Shown here piece by piece: positions 50,475 to 57,748 of a stretch of DNA of 57,748 nucleotides. Numbering within the stretch: the first letter of the stretch is position 1; every line of letters begins with the position of its first letter. This DNA comes from Planctomycetota bacterium (GTDB taxonomy: Bacteria > Planctomycetota > Phycisphaerae > Sedimentisphaerales > Anaerobacaceae). The position numbers and the translations under genes are program-made. The notes under the pieces were generated by a model that did not search any database, was not told the DNA's origin, and saw nothing but the letters and a program-made list of their open reading frames with translations. Location of the stretch: NCBI GenBank assembly GCA_025459125.1, contig JALORE010000024.1:1-57748 (forward strand), written 5' to 3'.

Positions 50475-51011
50475 ATGGACCACTTGATTCGATTGTCGCG
50501 TCTCCGGGAGATCGAGTTCATCATGAGCGCGGGCCAAGTGCAACGCGTCCGCGAGATCATGGCGGCCGTGAAGCAACTCGAGCCGGGGGAGTACCTGCTG
50601 GGCACCGGGCCCTCGACCGTCGGGATCATTCCATTGAACGGACGGGAGGTTGTGCTCGGCCGTTCGCCCACCGTCCTGGAAGGGCCCGGGGCGCAGCGTG
50701 CCGATTACTGTGCCGCCGACACCATGTACTTCGTGCCCCGGGAGGTCTCCCGGACGCACGCCAGGATCGTGCGGCAGACCGACAGCCCGAACGTCCGCCA
50801 CATCCTGACCGACCTCAACAGCACCTGTGGGACTTTTGTCAACGGAGAGGCCGTAGATGCAGACGGTCCCGGTGTCCCGCTGGAACATGGGGACATCATC
50901 TCTCTGGGGCCGTCCCAAACGAGCACCTACGTCTACTACCGAACCCCACGGGCTCCCCTCCACGCGGGTGCACCCCGTGAGGTGACGGCAGCCTGGGTCT
51001 CGGCGCCCTGA
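50475..51011 (+). CDS. FHA-domain protein
   Basis: 178 residues from ATG 50475; ATG 50421 and ATG 50523 are alternatives, and Shine-Dalgarno evidence does not settle it. A short helical N-terminus (LSRLREIEFIMSAGQVQRVR) is followed by a forkhead-associated domain: GREVVLGRSP (phosphothreonine-binding GR), VSRTHARIVRQTD (S..H), LTDLNSTCGTFVNGEAV (N.T.GT.VNG) and LEHGDIISLG. FHA domains bind phosphothreonine peptides made by Ser/Thr kinases; no kinase is in this window. The protein is likely cytoplasmic. Its stop is 39 bases from the convergent polyferredoxin gene. Confidence 0.85.
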   Translation: MDHLIRLSRLREIEFIMSAGQVQRVREIMAAVKQLEPGEYLLGTGPSTVGIIPLNGREVVLGRSPTVLEGPGAQRADYCAADTMYFVPREVSRTHARIVRQTDSPNVRHILTDLNSTCGTFVNGEAVDADGPGVPLEHGDIISLGPSQTSTYVYYRTPRAPLHAGAPREVTAAWVSAP

Positions 51012-51050
51012 CGCCGTTAGGCGGCCCGCACTACCGACGTGTCCCGCTGC

Positions 51051-52781
51051 TTACTTCAGGAAGTCCGGCAGGTACGCGTTGCCGGCATCTTGCGCCGGAC
51101 GACGTGCCCTCTCCTCGTCGCGCCGGCGTCGGGCCCGTTGTTCCCGCAGCGCGACGTATGACCCGGTCAGAACGCGGTCCTCCTTACCCACCCCGGCACA
51201 GACGCGGATGGCCGCACGCGGCAATAGTCTCTTTGCCTTGACATTGATCGCTCGGCACCGCATCTGGCACAGGCCGCACCCGATGCACCGGTCTTCGCGC
51301 ACCACGGGAGCCAGGAGCCCGCTTCCTTCCTGCGGTTCTCCCTTTTCGTCCACCTCGCCTCCGACGCGGACGAACTCGATGGCGTCATAGCCGGCCATCC
51401 GGCATTCGTCGGCACAGAGCTGGCACACCTGGCGCCCCGCGTGCGGCAGGCACGTCTGATGATCCACCTGAGCCAGGGCCATGCGGGCGGCCCGTTTCTC
51501 TTCGAGCGTCAAAGCCCGGACCGCCCCCGTCGGGCACACCTGCCCGCAGTTGTTGCAGCTCGGCTCGCACCCCGACCAGTCCGCCACGACCTTCGGCGTC
51601 CACAGACTGTCGAAACCGTGTTCAAAACCCGCCGGCTGCAGAACGTTGTTGGGGCAGACCTTGATGCACTGGCCGCAGCGAACGCACAGTTCCAGGAACT
51701 GGTCTTCGGGGACGCTGCCCGGCGGCCGAATCGGCGGCTCGCCCGGCGCGGAGGAAGAAGCCTCCACCGCCAGGGCCGCGCCGGCGCCGGTGGCCGCGGC
51801 GACACCCGCCCCCGCGAGAAGACCACGCCGGGAGCAAATGACGCCCTGCCCAAGCGGCGGCCTCTTCCGTGCCCACCGCCAGGTAAACTCGATGGCTCCA
51901 ACGGGGCAAACGCCGGCGCAGCTCTGGCAGAACGCGCAGTTGGGAAACCGCGTCGAAAAGTCGTCTTTGATGGCAGCGAAGGAACACACCTTCTGACACT
52001 GCCCGCATCGGATGCAGGCATCGGTTACAGTACGTTGGCTCAGGCGCAGCATATTGCCGAGGGAGAACAGCGCCCCCGTGGGACAGATGTTGCTGCACCA
52101 GAACCGGCGTCCGAGCAGCCCCAGGCAGAAGATCACAACCACAAGCAGGATCGAGAGAACGTGGCCCGCGTTCCAGGGTGGAACGAGATACCAGCCCTTG
52201 CCCAGCCCCATCTGCACCGGCGCCAGCAGCAGGAGCAGCGCCCGGGTCAGCACCGGGATGGCGGCGACGAAACCCGAGAGCAGGACGCCCAGGGCCGCCG
52301 CGGCCAGTACCGCGATCAGGAGGTAGTACCGCAAACCGCCCCACCAACCTGGATGCGCCACCCGAAGAAGCCGGATCCTGCGACCGAGGAGCCAATCGAA
52401 CCCGTCCAGCAAGGTCCCCAGCGGACAGACGTAGCCGCAGAAGGCTCGCGGCAGGACCAGGCAGACGGTCAGGACAACTCCGGCCGCGGCCAAAGACCCC
52501 AAGAGTATCCGCGCGGCCAATGCTGCGGAGATGCCAACCAGGGGGTCCAGCCAGAGAAATACCTCGGCATCGACGACTTCTCTGGCTTGAAACGCTTCCG
52601 CGTACTGTCGCGCGCCATACGGCCAGCACACGTAGAAGAACAGGATCAGGAAGGCCAGCAGGCAGCCGGTCTGCACCAGGCGGCGCGCCGGCGTACCCGA
52701 CCATGTCGGTCCGAGATACCGGAGAAACCACGCCGGCCACGTGGTGGGATCCCGATGTCGGCGAAACAGATTCAGACGCAT
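51051..52781 (-). CDS. NapH-NapG-like membrane polyferredoxin fusion
   Basis: 576 residues. The N-terminal half (1-300) is NapH/NosR/CcoG-like, with about five membrane helices, two CxxxCP motifs (FCGYVCPLG 115-122, WCSNICPTG 229-236), then two 4Fe-4S ferredoxin sites (CIRCGQCQKVC 256-266, CAFCQSCAGVCPVG 282-295). A second segment starts with a Tat-like signal inside the protein (SRRGLLAGAGVAAATGAG, 318-335) and carries NapG-like clusters: CVRCGQCIKVC (366-376), CEPSCNNCGQVCPTG (405-419), CLPHAGRQVCQLCADEC and CIGCGLCQMRC (499-509). It can pass electrons from the membrane quinone side to a periplasmic acceptor. Last gene of an operon with the FMN-binding and beta-propeller genes. Confidence 0.9.
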   Translation of the reverse strand: MRLNLFRRHRDPTTWPAWFLRYLGPTWSGTPARRLVQTGCLLAFLILFFYVCWPYGARQYAEAFQAREVVDAEVFLWLDPLVGISAALAARILLGSLAAAGVVLTVCLVLPRAFCGYVCPLGTLLDGFDWLLGRRIRLLRVAHPGWWGGLRYYLLIAVLAAAALGVLLSGFVAAIPVLTRALLLLLAPVQMGLGKGWYLVPPWNAGHVLSILLVVVIFCLGLLGRRFWCSNICPTGALFSLGNMLRLSQRTVTDACIRCGQCQKVCSFAAIKDDFSTRFPNCAFCQSCAGVCPVGAIEFTWRWARKRPPLGQGVICSRRGLLAGAGVAAATGAGAALAVEASSSAPGEPPIRPPGSVPEDQFLELCVRCGQCIKVCPNNVLQPAGFEHGFDSLWTPKVVADWSGCEPSCNNCGQVCPTGAVRALTLEEKRAARMALAQVDHQTCLPHAGRQVCQLCADECRMAGYDAIEFVRVGGEVDEKGEPQEGSGLLAPVVREDRCIGCGLCQMRCRAINVKAKRLLPRAAIRVCAGVGKEDRVLTGSYVALREQRARRRRDEERARRPAQDAGNAYLPDFLK

Positions 52782-52792
52782 GCCCGGTTCCG

Positions 52793-53902
52793 CTACTTCT
52801 TTGCTTTCGCCATGCCGGCGGCGAGGGCTTTGGCCGTGGCGTTGAGGATGGCTTCTGCGGTCATCGTGGCACCGGTGACCGCGTCCACGCCCTGGACGCT
52901 CTGCTTCCGGATGATCTGGTTGGGCGTATCCGTGAGGGCCGAGTAGAACTGTTTCTCCTCATGCTTCGTGACACGGATCGCCTCGATCCGTCCGCCCCGA
53001 ACCGCCACTTCGACGTGGAGCGGGCCGGCGTAGGCGATACTGGAGGCCGTGTATTTCCCATCCGGGACCCGAGCCACGTCCAGCGTATCGAACCACTGGA
53101 TCGCCTCCAGGCTGGCTTGGGCCCGTTCCCGGTCCTTCTGAATATCCCCTTCGCGCCCGAAACCGCTCGGGGCGCCCAGCACTTTGCGGTAGTAGGCCAG
53201 TGCTTCCGCGTAACGTCCCGCCAGGCGGCAGGTGTCTCCGGCCACCAGGTATGCGATCGTCGGCATCCCGTCCGCCGCCTTGCGCTCGGCCAGCGCCAGG
53301 GCCTTGTCGAACTCCCCCATGTCCGCCCACAGCTTGATCAGCATGCCATGCCGTGTGTCGTCATACGGAAGCTGTGCAAGCACCTCCACCGCCATGTCCT
53401 TGCTGCCCAGCTTCCAGTAGCAGTGCGCCAGGCTGAGCGGATCGGCCCACCCGCCGTAACGCTCGCTCATTCGCCACCAGAACACCGCCCGGGCCCAGTC
53501 CTCCACCAGGTCGTGGTACATCCGGCCCTGGGTTTCCATCGCGCGTGCCAGTTTCGCCCGGTCCTTCTGGTGCCGGATCATCAGGTGGTTCACCAGCTTG
53601 ATGCCCTCTTTCCAGCGACCGGGATTCGGATTGATGATATCCCAAATATACTGGCCGACATTCTTGCGGGCGTTCCACGGTCCTTCCGGCCGCAGGGGCC
53701 AGTCCAGATCGAGCGTCGGCGGGTACGTCAGCGGGGTCGCCTCCCACCAGTCGGGCGGCGTCTTGCCCACGGTCTCGATCAGCTTTTCGATCTCCGCCCG
53801 GCTGCGTGTCACGGGCCCGCTCGTGGAAGGACTCTGCGCCAGGCCGACGCACGCGCACAGCAGAGATGCGCCCCAGGTGAGCACGATGCGAGGGACAGCC
53901 AT
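52793..53902 (-). CDS. Exported TPR plus FMN-binding (covalently flavinylated) protein
   Basis: 369 residues. Signal peptide 1-22 (VLTWGASLLCACVGLAQS). Residues ~90-265 are TPR-like helix pairs (WARAVFWWRMSERYGGWADP, AHCYWKLGSKDMAVEVLAQL, MGEFDKALALAERKA, GRYAEALAYYRKVLG). Residues ~280-365 are an FMN_bind domain ending GVDAVTGATMTAEAILNAT. In this family the threonine of the S/T-G-A-T motif (here Thr346) carries covalent FMN added by ApbE. It probably shuttles electrons at the outer face of the inner membrane. It lies 5 bases after the beta-propeller gene and 11 bases before the polyferredoxin gene, so one operon is clear. No apbE gene is in the window. Confidence 0.88.
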   Translation of the reverse strand: MAVPRIVLTWGASLLCACVGLAQSPSTSGPVTRSRAEIEKLIETVGKTPPDWWEATPLTYPPTLDLDWPLRPEGPWNARKNVGQYIWDIINPNPGRWKEGIKLVNHLMIRHQKDRAKLARAMETQGRMYHDLVEDWARAVFWWRMSERYGGWADPLSLAHCYWKLGSKDMAVEVLAQLPYDDTRHGMLIKLWADMGEFDKALALAERKAADGMPTIAYLVAGDTCRLAGRYAEALAYYRKVLGAPSGFGREGDIQKDRERAQASLEAIQWFDTLDVARVPDGKYTASSIAYAGPLHVEVAVRGGRIEAIRVTKHEEKQFYSALTDTPNQIIRKQSVQGVDAVTGATMTAEAILNATAKALAAGMAKAKK

Positions 53903-53907
53903 GCCGC

Positions 53908-55200
53908 CTACTCCTTCGCCCCGCCGACGCAGGTCAGATGCGAGAGGGTGCGCAGGAACATCCGGCCGTCGGCGACCGCCGGCGTCGCGTGGCTCTTCTC
54001 GCCCAGGGGGTTCACCGCCAGCAGCTCATAAGCCGGACCGGCCTTGAGCACGACGACGTCGCCATCCACCGTGATGCAATAGAGTTTGCCGTCCACGCAG
54101 ACCGGCGAGCCGAAGAACCGTCCGGCCGGCTTCTGGCTCCACAGCACTTCGCCGGTGGCCATGCGGAAACACGAGACCACGCCGCCGTCGTGGAAGCCGA
54201 AGAAGAACTCCTCGTGTACGACCGAAGTCGGCACATAGGGGACCACGGCGCTATTGAGGCCGTAGACCTCCTTGACCTCCGATGAGCCGGCCTCCGGCGG
54301 CCGGATCGCGGCGAGCCGCACACCTCGGCCTCCTTCTCCGCAGGTGCCGAGGATGATCTCGCCCGCCAGCACGGGCGAGCTGACCACGCGTGCCGGCAGG
54401 GCTGCCGGCGTCTGCCACAAGAGCTTGCCCGTTGCGGGATCGAGAGCGGCGATGCCGTGCAGGTTGCCCGTGAAGACCAGTGCCTCGCGTCCCTGCGGAT
54501 CCCGATAGACGCTGGGCGTCGAATAGGACGCGTTGGCGTTCTTGGGATGCTCATAGCGCCACTGCACGTGTCCATTCCGGCGGTCGAGAGCCAGACAGGC
54601 GCTCGGGATCGTGCCGCCGGTCTTCTGATCCTGCTCCCGTGTCAAAATGACGTAGTCGCCGACGACAACCGGTGAGCTGCCCATGCCGTGTTGCGTCCGG
54701 TTCCCGGGCAGCTTGGCGGCCCAGACTTCCCGGCCCTCCTGCGTCAGTGCCGTCAGCGTCGTCTCCTCCACACCCGGCCAGAATACGTAGACGTGTTCTG
54801 CATCCAGCGCGGGCGTGGCGGTTGCGTAGTTGTTGAGGGCATTCATCCGGACCTTGTCCAGGCTCGTTTCCTTCCGCCACGACTCACCGCCGTCGGCCGC
54901 ACGCAGGCACAGGAGAATCCCCTTCAATGTCCGGTCGTCGGCACAGGTGACGAAGACTTTGTCGCCCCAGACGACCGGCGAGGAATGTCCCCCGCCCGGC
55001 AGCGTGACTTTCCAGCGATAGTCCTCCGCCGACCACTTGCTGGGAATCGCCTTGTCCGTGCTGATCCCCTGCCCGTTCGCCCCGCGGAACCGCGGCCAGT
55101 TGTTCGCCTGGGCCGATTGCATCCCCGCCAACCATGCGACCAACATCACCCCCATCCACGCGACCCGACACTTGCCTACCGACGCTGCTTGTTTCTGCAT
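53908..55200 (-). CDS. Secreted PQQ-like beta-propeller protein of the redox operon
   Basis: 430 residues from ATG 55200, preceded by AGGGGTCAGGA. Signal peptide 1-31 (VMLVAWLAGMQSAQA). Propeller opening NWPRFRGANGQGISTDKAIP, then blades GESWRKETS, GREVWAAKLPG, GHVQWRYEHP, GKLLWQTPA, GEVLWSQKPAG and a last HLTCVG. As with the paralogue at 4971, quinone binding is not proven. Its place as first gene of an operon with FMN-binding and iron-sulfur proteins makes an electron-transfer or dehydrogenase role more likely than for a lone propeller. Confidence 0.88.
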   Translation of the reverse strand: MQKQAASVGKCRVAWMGVMLVAWLAGMQSAQANNWPRFRGANGQGISTDKAIPSKWSAEDYRWKVTLPGGGHSSPVVWGDKVFVTCADDRTLKGILLCLRAADGGESWRKETSLDKVRMNALNNYATATPALDAEHVYVFWPGVEETTLTALTQEGREVWAAKLPGNRTQHGMGSSPVVVGDYVILTREQDQKTGGTIPSACLALDRRNGHVQWRYEHPKNANASYSTPSVYRDPQGREALVFTGNLHGIAALDPATGKLLWQTPAALPARVVSSPVLAGEIILGTCGEGGRGVRLAAIRPPEAGSSEVKEVYGLNSAVVPYVPTSVVHEEFFFGFHDGGVVSCFRMATGEVLWSQKPAGRFFGSPVCVDGKLYCITVDGDVVVLKAGPAYELLAVNPLGEKSHATPAVADGRMFLRTLSHLTCVGGAKE

Positions 55201-55380
55201 TCCTGACCCCTGTTGCATACCTTCATTGTGCCTGTTCTTACGAGTGGCATTCCATCCTCCGGAGGCGGGCGAACCGAGGACTGCAACGCCCCAACGCCCC
55301 TATTGTCGCGCGACCGGGACTGTTCTGCAAGCGCAATGTCAGGGCCCGCCAAGTCTGTGTCTCTGTAAAGAGGAGAAACA

Positions 55381-55475
55381 GGGTGGCAGCGGCAAGCGGA
55401 GCCTGCGGAGCTTGGCGATGGCGGATTGCCCGCGCCTTGGACCATCGCCAAGGCCTACGCCTTGACAATGCCCCC
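55381..55475. repeat. Palindromic repeat family A, copy 8 (degenerate right end)
   Basis: GGGTGGCAGCGGCAAGCG at the left; the right end has decayed to AATGCCCCCC. Inner CTTGGCGATGG pairs with CCATCGCCAAG. The gap 55201-55538 between the redox operon start and lexA stop holds no gene. Confidence 0.7.
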
Positions 55476-55538
55476 CATGGTTCCTGTGTGCGCGTAAGAA
55501 GCAGATGAGATCGCGTCTGACGATGCTCCTGCGAGCGA

Positions 55539-56201
55539 TCAGAATTTCCGCAGGAGTCCGAGCACGACGGCGTTGATGCGGCAGTCGTCCGTGTAGATGG
55601 GTTCGTAATTCGAGTTGGCGGGCTGCAGGCGGGCGCGGTCCCGTTCCTTGTAGAAGCGTTTGAGCGTGGCCTGGCCTTCGTGGACCAGGGCCACGACGAG
55701 CTCGCCGTCGCAGGCGGCGTCCGCGCGCCGGCAGATCACGTAGTCCCCGGGCCGGATGTCCTCCTCGATCATGCTGTCGCCGCGAACCTGGAGCGCGAAT
55801 AACTCGTCCCCGGAGCCAAAACAGGATCCCAAGGATAGGCTTTCCGGGTTCTCCACCGCCTCGACCGGCCGGCCGGCGGCCACCTGTCCCAGCAGCGGCA
55901 GGCCCGCGCCGGACTCCGGTGCGGGAACGTCCTGGTCCGCCGGCAGATGCCTAAGCACTCTTCGCCCGAGGGGCGTCAACCTCAAAGAACGTGCCCTGCC
56001 CGGGGAGGTCGAGAGCAACGACTTTCTTTGCAGCTCGGCGAGATGCTCGAACACGGTGCTTCGGCTGAGGCTCAGGGCGCTCGCCAGCTCGGCTATCGTC
56101 GGGGAATAGCATTGGCTGCCGTGAAACGCGGCGATGTGCCGGAGCACCTGCAGTTGTTTCGGGGTCAAACCGTTGATGGGATCTGCGTCGTGCGGCCGCA
56201 T
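55539..56201 (-). CDS. lexA: LexA repressor
   Basis: 220 residues from ATG 56201, with AAGGAG ten bases upstream; the longer frame adds a Pro/Arg-rich stretch with no role. Winged helix-turn-helix NGLTPKQLQVLRHIAAFH ... SPTIAELASALSLSRSTVFE. The linker carries the self-cleavage site VAAGR (Ala109-Gly110). The peptidase S24 domain has the nucleophile in GDSMIEEDI (Ser143) and the general base in ATLKRF (Lys181). It represses the SOS genes and is cleaved when RecA is activated by DNA damage. The protein is complete, so the damage response looks functional. The DinG-type helicase at 2957 could be a target, though no LexA box was identified. Confidence 0.95.
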   Translation of the reverse strand: MRPHDADPINGLTPKQLQVLRHIAAFHGSQCYSPTIAELASALSLSRSTVFEHLAELQRKSLLSTSPGRARSLRLTPLGRRVLRHLPADQDVPAPESGAGLPLLGQVAAGRPVEAVENPESLSLGSCFGSGDELFALQVRGDSMIEEDIRPGDYVICRRADAACDGELVVALVHEGQATLKRFYKERDRARLQPANSNYEPIYTDDCRINAVVLGLLRKF

Positions 56202-56769
56202 CCGGGGTGGTCTCCTTACTGGTGGAGGCGGTGGTATTACAGGACGTCGCCAAGGCGCTCGCCGGGACACAACGATTGCCGGAAAGCACGCCGACGACCG
56301 CGGCTAGTGATTCCAGCAGGCGGGTCAGATGCCCGGCCGACGGGTCATCCTCTGACGCCGCTCCCGGCGGCCATACGGAAAGATACTCGCCGCCCGGCCC
56401 GAATTTGCACGCAGGTTCGATCCGTCCGATTCTGTGAAGATCCATCCGTGTCACCCTGAACTCAGATCGTGTTTCCGCTCGTATATCGACCCCCTTGCTA
56501 TCGGCCGGCCCTCCCGAAAAACCCAAACAAAAACCGAACAAAACTGTGCGTTGGCTCCACGTTTCTGCGTGCGCCGTGCCTCCGGACTGCCGCCCGTTTT
56601 TATATGGGACGGACGACGCAAAAAAGCGCCCCGGCAAATAGGGAACAAAGGCCCGATCTCCAGGCGTTCTCGCGCAGAGGTGATCCTCTTCTCGCAAACG
56701 TTCACGAGTCAACTGCACCGGCCCCCGGCCATGGCTTTGCAGCAATGGACCATGCAAGCTGTCGTGCCC
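56202..56769. other. Gene-free or weakly coding region upstream of lexA
   Basis: 568 bases between the phosphatase stop and lexA. A frame begins at ATG 56445 (leftward, AGGGTGA five bases upstream) and reads MDLHRIGRIEPACKFGPGGE through the lexA Shine-Dalgarno, but it then overlaps lexA for about 250 bases, so it is left as a possibility. A-rich near-repeats CCAAACAAAAACCGAACAAA at 56523-56542 could be regulatory. Confidence 0.4.
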
Positions 56770-57748
56770 TTAGTCCGCCGGCAGCTTCTCTTCGTGGTAG
56801 ACCTGGCCGTCGGTGCCGTAGTGCTGGAACGTGATGGTGGGCCGGTCCGCGGCGCGTTCCACGGTGACGGCCAGAAAGCCGCCTTTGATCCGCAGATAGC
56901 GGTGCATTGAACTCCGCTGCGCTTCGGTGAAACCGCCGGCGTGGATGTCGGAACTGGGACCGGTGCTGAACTCGCGGACGCCGGTGGCGGGGTCCACCGA
57001 GGCGTACTGCCAGTGGCGGTCGCCGCAGATGACGTACATGTTCTTCTGGTCGCCGATGAACTGGCGGATCTGGCTGCCTTCGTACGCAAAGCCCTTGTTG
57101 GCGTAGCTGTCGTTCTTGTTCTGCCGGTCGGGACCGACCAGGGGCGTCGGGCTCAGGAGAATTTTGAACGTTGCCTCGGACTTCCCGACGGTGTCGAAGA
57201 ACCACTGCTTCTGCCGCGTGCCCCAGATCGTTTTGCCGGCTCCATCCGGTTGCGTATTGGGAGTGCGGAAGTCCCGCCCTTCGACGAGCCAGATCTGCAG
57301 GTCCCGGCCCCAGCGGAAGGTGCGGTACGTCTCGGCGTCCATCGGGACCTGCTCGCGGAAAATCGCCAACCCCTGCTCCCAGGTCAGCTTGCCGTACGTC
57401 TGGCCGGGCCAGCAATCGTCCTTGAGCGTGTCGTGATCGTCCTTCATGAAGTAGCTGCTCACGTGCCGGTGGAACTCGCGTTGCAGATACGGCTTGTCGT
57501 AATACTCGATATCGCCGGTATGGACGAAGAAGTCCGGCTCCATCTTGCTCATCAGAGCATAGATCTTGTGTCCGTTCTGCGGATCGTCCCGGCGGGGATA
57601 CTCCTGGCAGGTGACCGCGACAAACCGTACCTTCGCCGCCGTCGCGGGCTCCGGCGGCGTCCGGAACCCACCCGAGACACGGCAACTCGGCGCACTCGCG
57701 CTCCGGGCCCTGCCCTGCGCCTCGACCTCGTACTCGGTTCCCGCCTTC
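56770..57748 (-). CDS. PhoD-like alkaline phosphatase/phosphodiesterase, N-terminus beyond the window
   Basis: The frame is open to the right edge, so the N-terminus is missing; ~325 residues are visible. Metallophosphatase motifs are VRFVAVTCQEYPRRDD (start of the core), PDFFVHTGDIEYYD (HTGD, metal ligands), the PhoD hallmark KDDHDTLKDDCWPG and ICGDRHWQYAS (GDRH). The C-terminus ends in a small beta-rich part (TITFQHYGTDGQVYHEEKLP). PhoD enzymes release phosphate from esters or phosphodiesters outside the cytoplasm, and many export through Tat; the signal peptide cannot be seen here. Confidence 0.9.
   Translation of the reverse strand, partial: KAGTEYEVEAQGRARSASAPSCRVSGGFRTPPEPATAAKVRFVAVTCQEYPRRDDPQNGHKIYALMSKMEPDFFVHTGDIEYYDKPYLQREFHRHVSSYFMKDDHDTLKDDCWPGQTYGKLTWEQGLAIFREQVPMDAETYRTFRWGRDLQIWLVEGRDFRTPNTQPDGAGKTIWGTRQKQWFFDTVGKSEATFKILLSPTPLVGPDRQNKNDSYANKGFAYEGSQIRQFIGDQKNMYVICGDRHWQYASVDPATGVREFSTGPSSDIHAGGFTEAQRSSMHRYLRIKGGFLAVTVERAADRPTITFQHYGTDGQVYHEEKLPAD

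Noticed and set aside
6367..55475. Repeat family A as a CRISPR-like array
   Set aside because: Copies are kilobases apart, have no spacer regularity, and no cas gene is present.
56523..56542. A-rich repeats as a LexA operator
   Set aside because: The planctomycetal LexA box is not known to me and no clear dyad is present, so no operator is claimed.

Overview
The window is GC-rich bacterial chromosome. Several signs point to Planctomycetota, probably a Phycisphaerae/Sedimentisphaerales-like lineage: three single-gene prepilins with the [10 protein letters not shown] leader, three secreted PQQ-like beta-propeller proteins, lamin-tail/CotH and LamG secreted proteins, DUF1080 and Tat-exported Gfo/Idh and TIM-barrel sugar proteins, and in-frame simple repeats inside proteins. 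This is inferred from gene content; there is no rRNA or marker phylogeny here.

Layout. 1-6251 (+): the end of a LamG protein, a membrane-anchored HEAT-repeat protein, a secreted STN-like protein, a DinG/XPD-type helicase and a secreted beta-propeller. 6629-9928 (-): a large secreted protein joining a SAM-methyltransferase-like domain to a beta-propeller. 10200-14593: a Tyr/Trp/His-rich HEAT protein (+), a DUF1080 sugar hydrolase (-), and an operon (-) of ECF sigma factor, zinc-finger anti-sigma factor and coiled-coil periplasmic protein, divergent from a 1373-residue lamin-tail/CotH protein (14824-18945). 19402-26144: an exported amidohydrolase, an MFS transporter, a Tat-exported sugar-isomerase-fold protein, a CinA-like protein and a GNAT acetyltransferase. 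26472-35944: a Tat-exported GH106-like glycosidase (-), a prepilin, and a TolC/adaptor/RND efflux operon. 36321-40937 (-): a MoxR / DUF58 / transglutaminase operon. 41453-43744: the Tex transcription factor. 43903-48128 (-): two prepilins, then an exported Gfo/Idh oxidoreductase and a TIM-barrel isomerase. A tRNA-Arg(ACG) lies at 48296-48369. 48969-57748: a PHP phosphoesterase, an FHA protein, a three-gene redox operon (beta-propeller, TPR plus FMN-binding protein, NapH-NapG-like polyferredoxin), LexA and a truncated PhoD-like phosphatase.

Two themes stand out. First, most products look exported and devoted to polysaccharide and sugar-acid breakdown or to extracytoplasmic redox chemistry. The operon at 51051-55200 is the best candidate for a little-described system: a flavin and iron-sulfur electron path attached to a secreted beta-propeller. 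Second, the intergenic DNA is full of short palindromic repeats of at least six families. Every convergent gene junction longer than about 40 bp carries one, and some copies have entered coding regions in frame (CinA-like 5' end, beta-propeller linker, DUF58 start).

Almost all very long overlapping antisense frames are artefacts of high GC and were left out. Start codons were chosen by Shine-Dalgarno spacing and signal-peptide logic and often differ from the longest frame.
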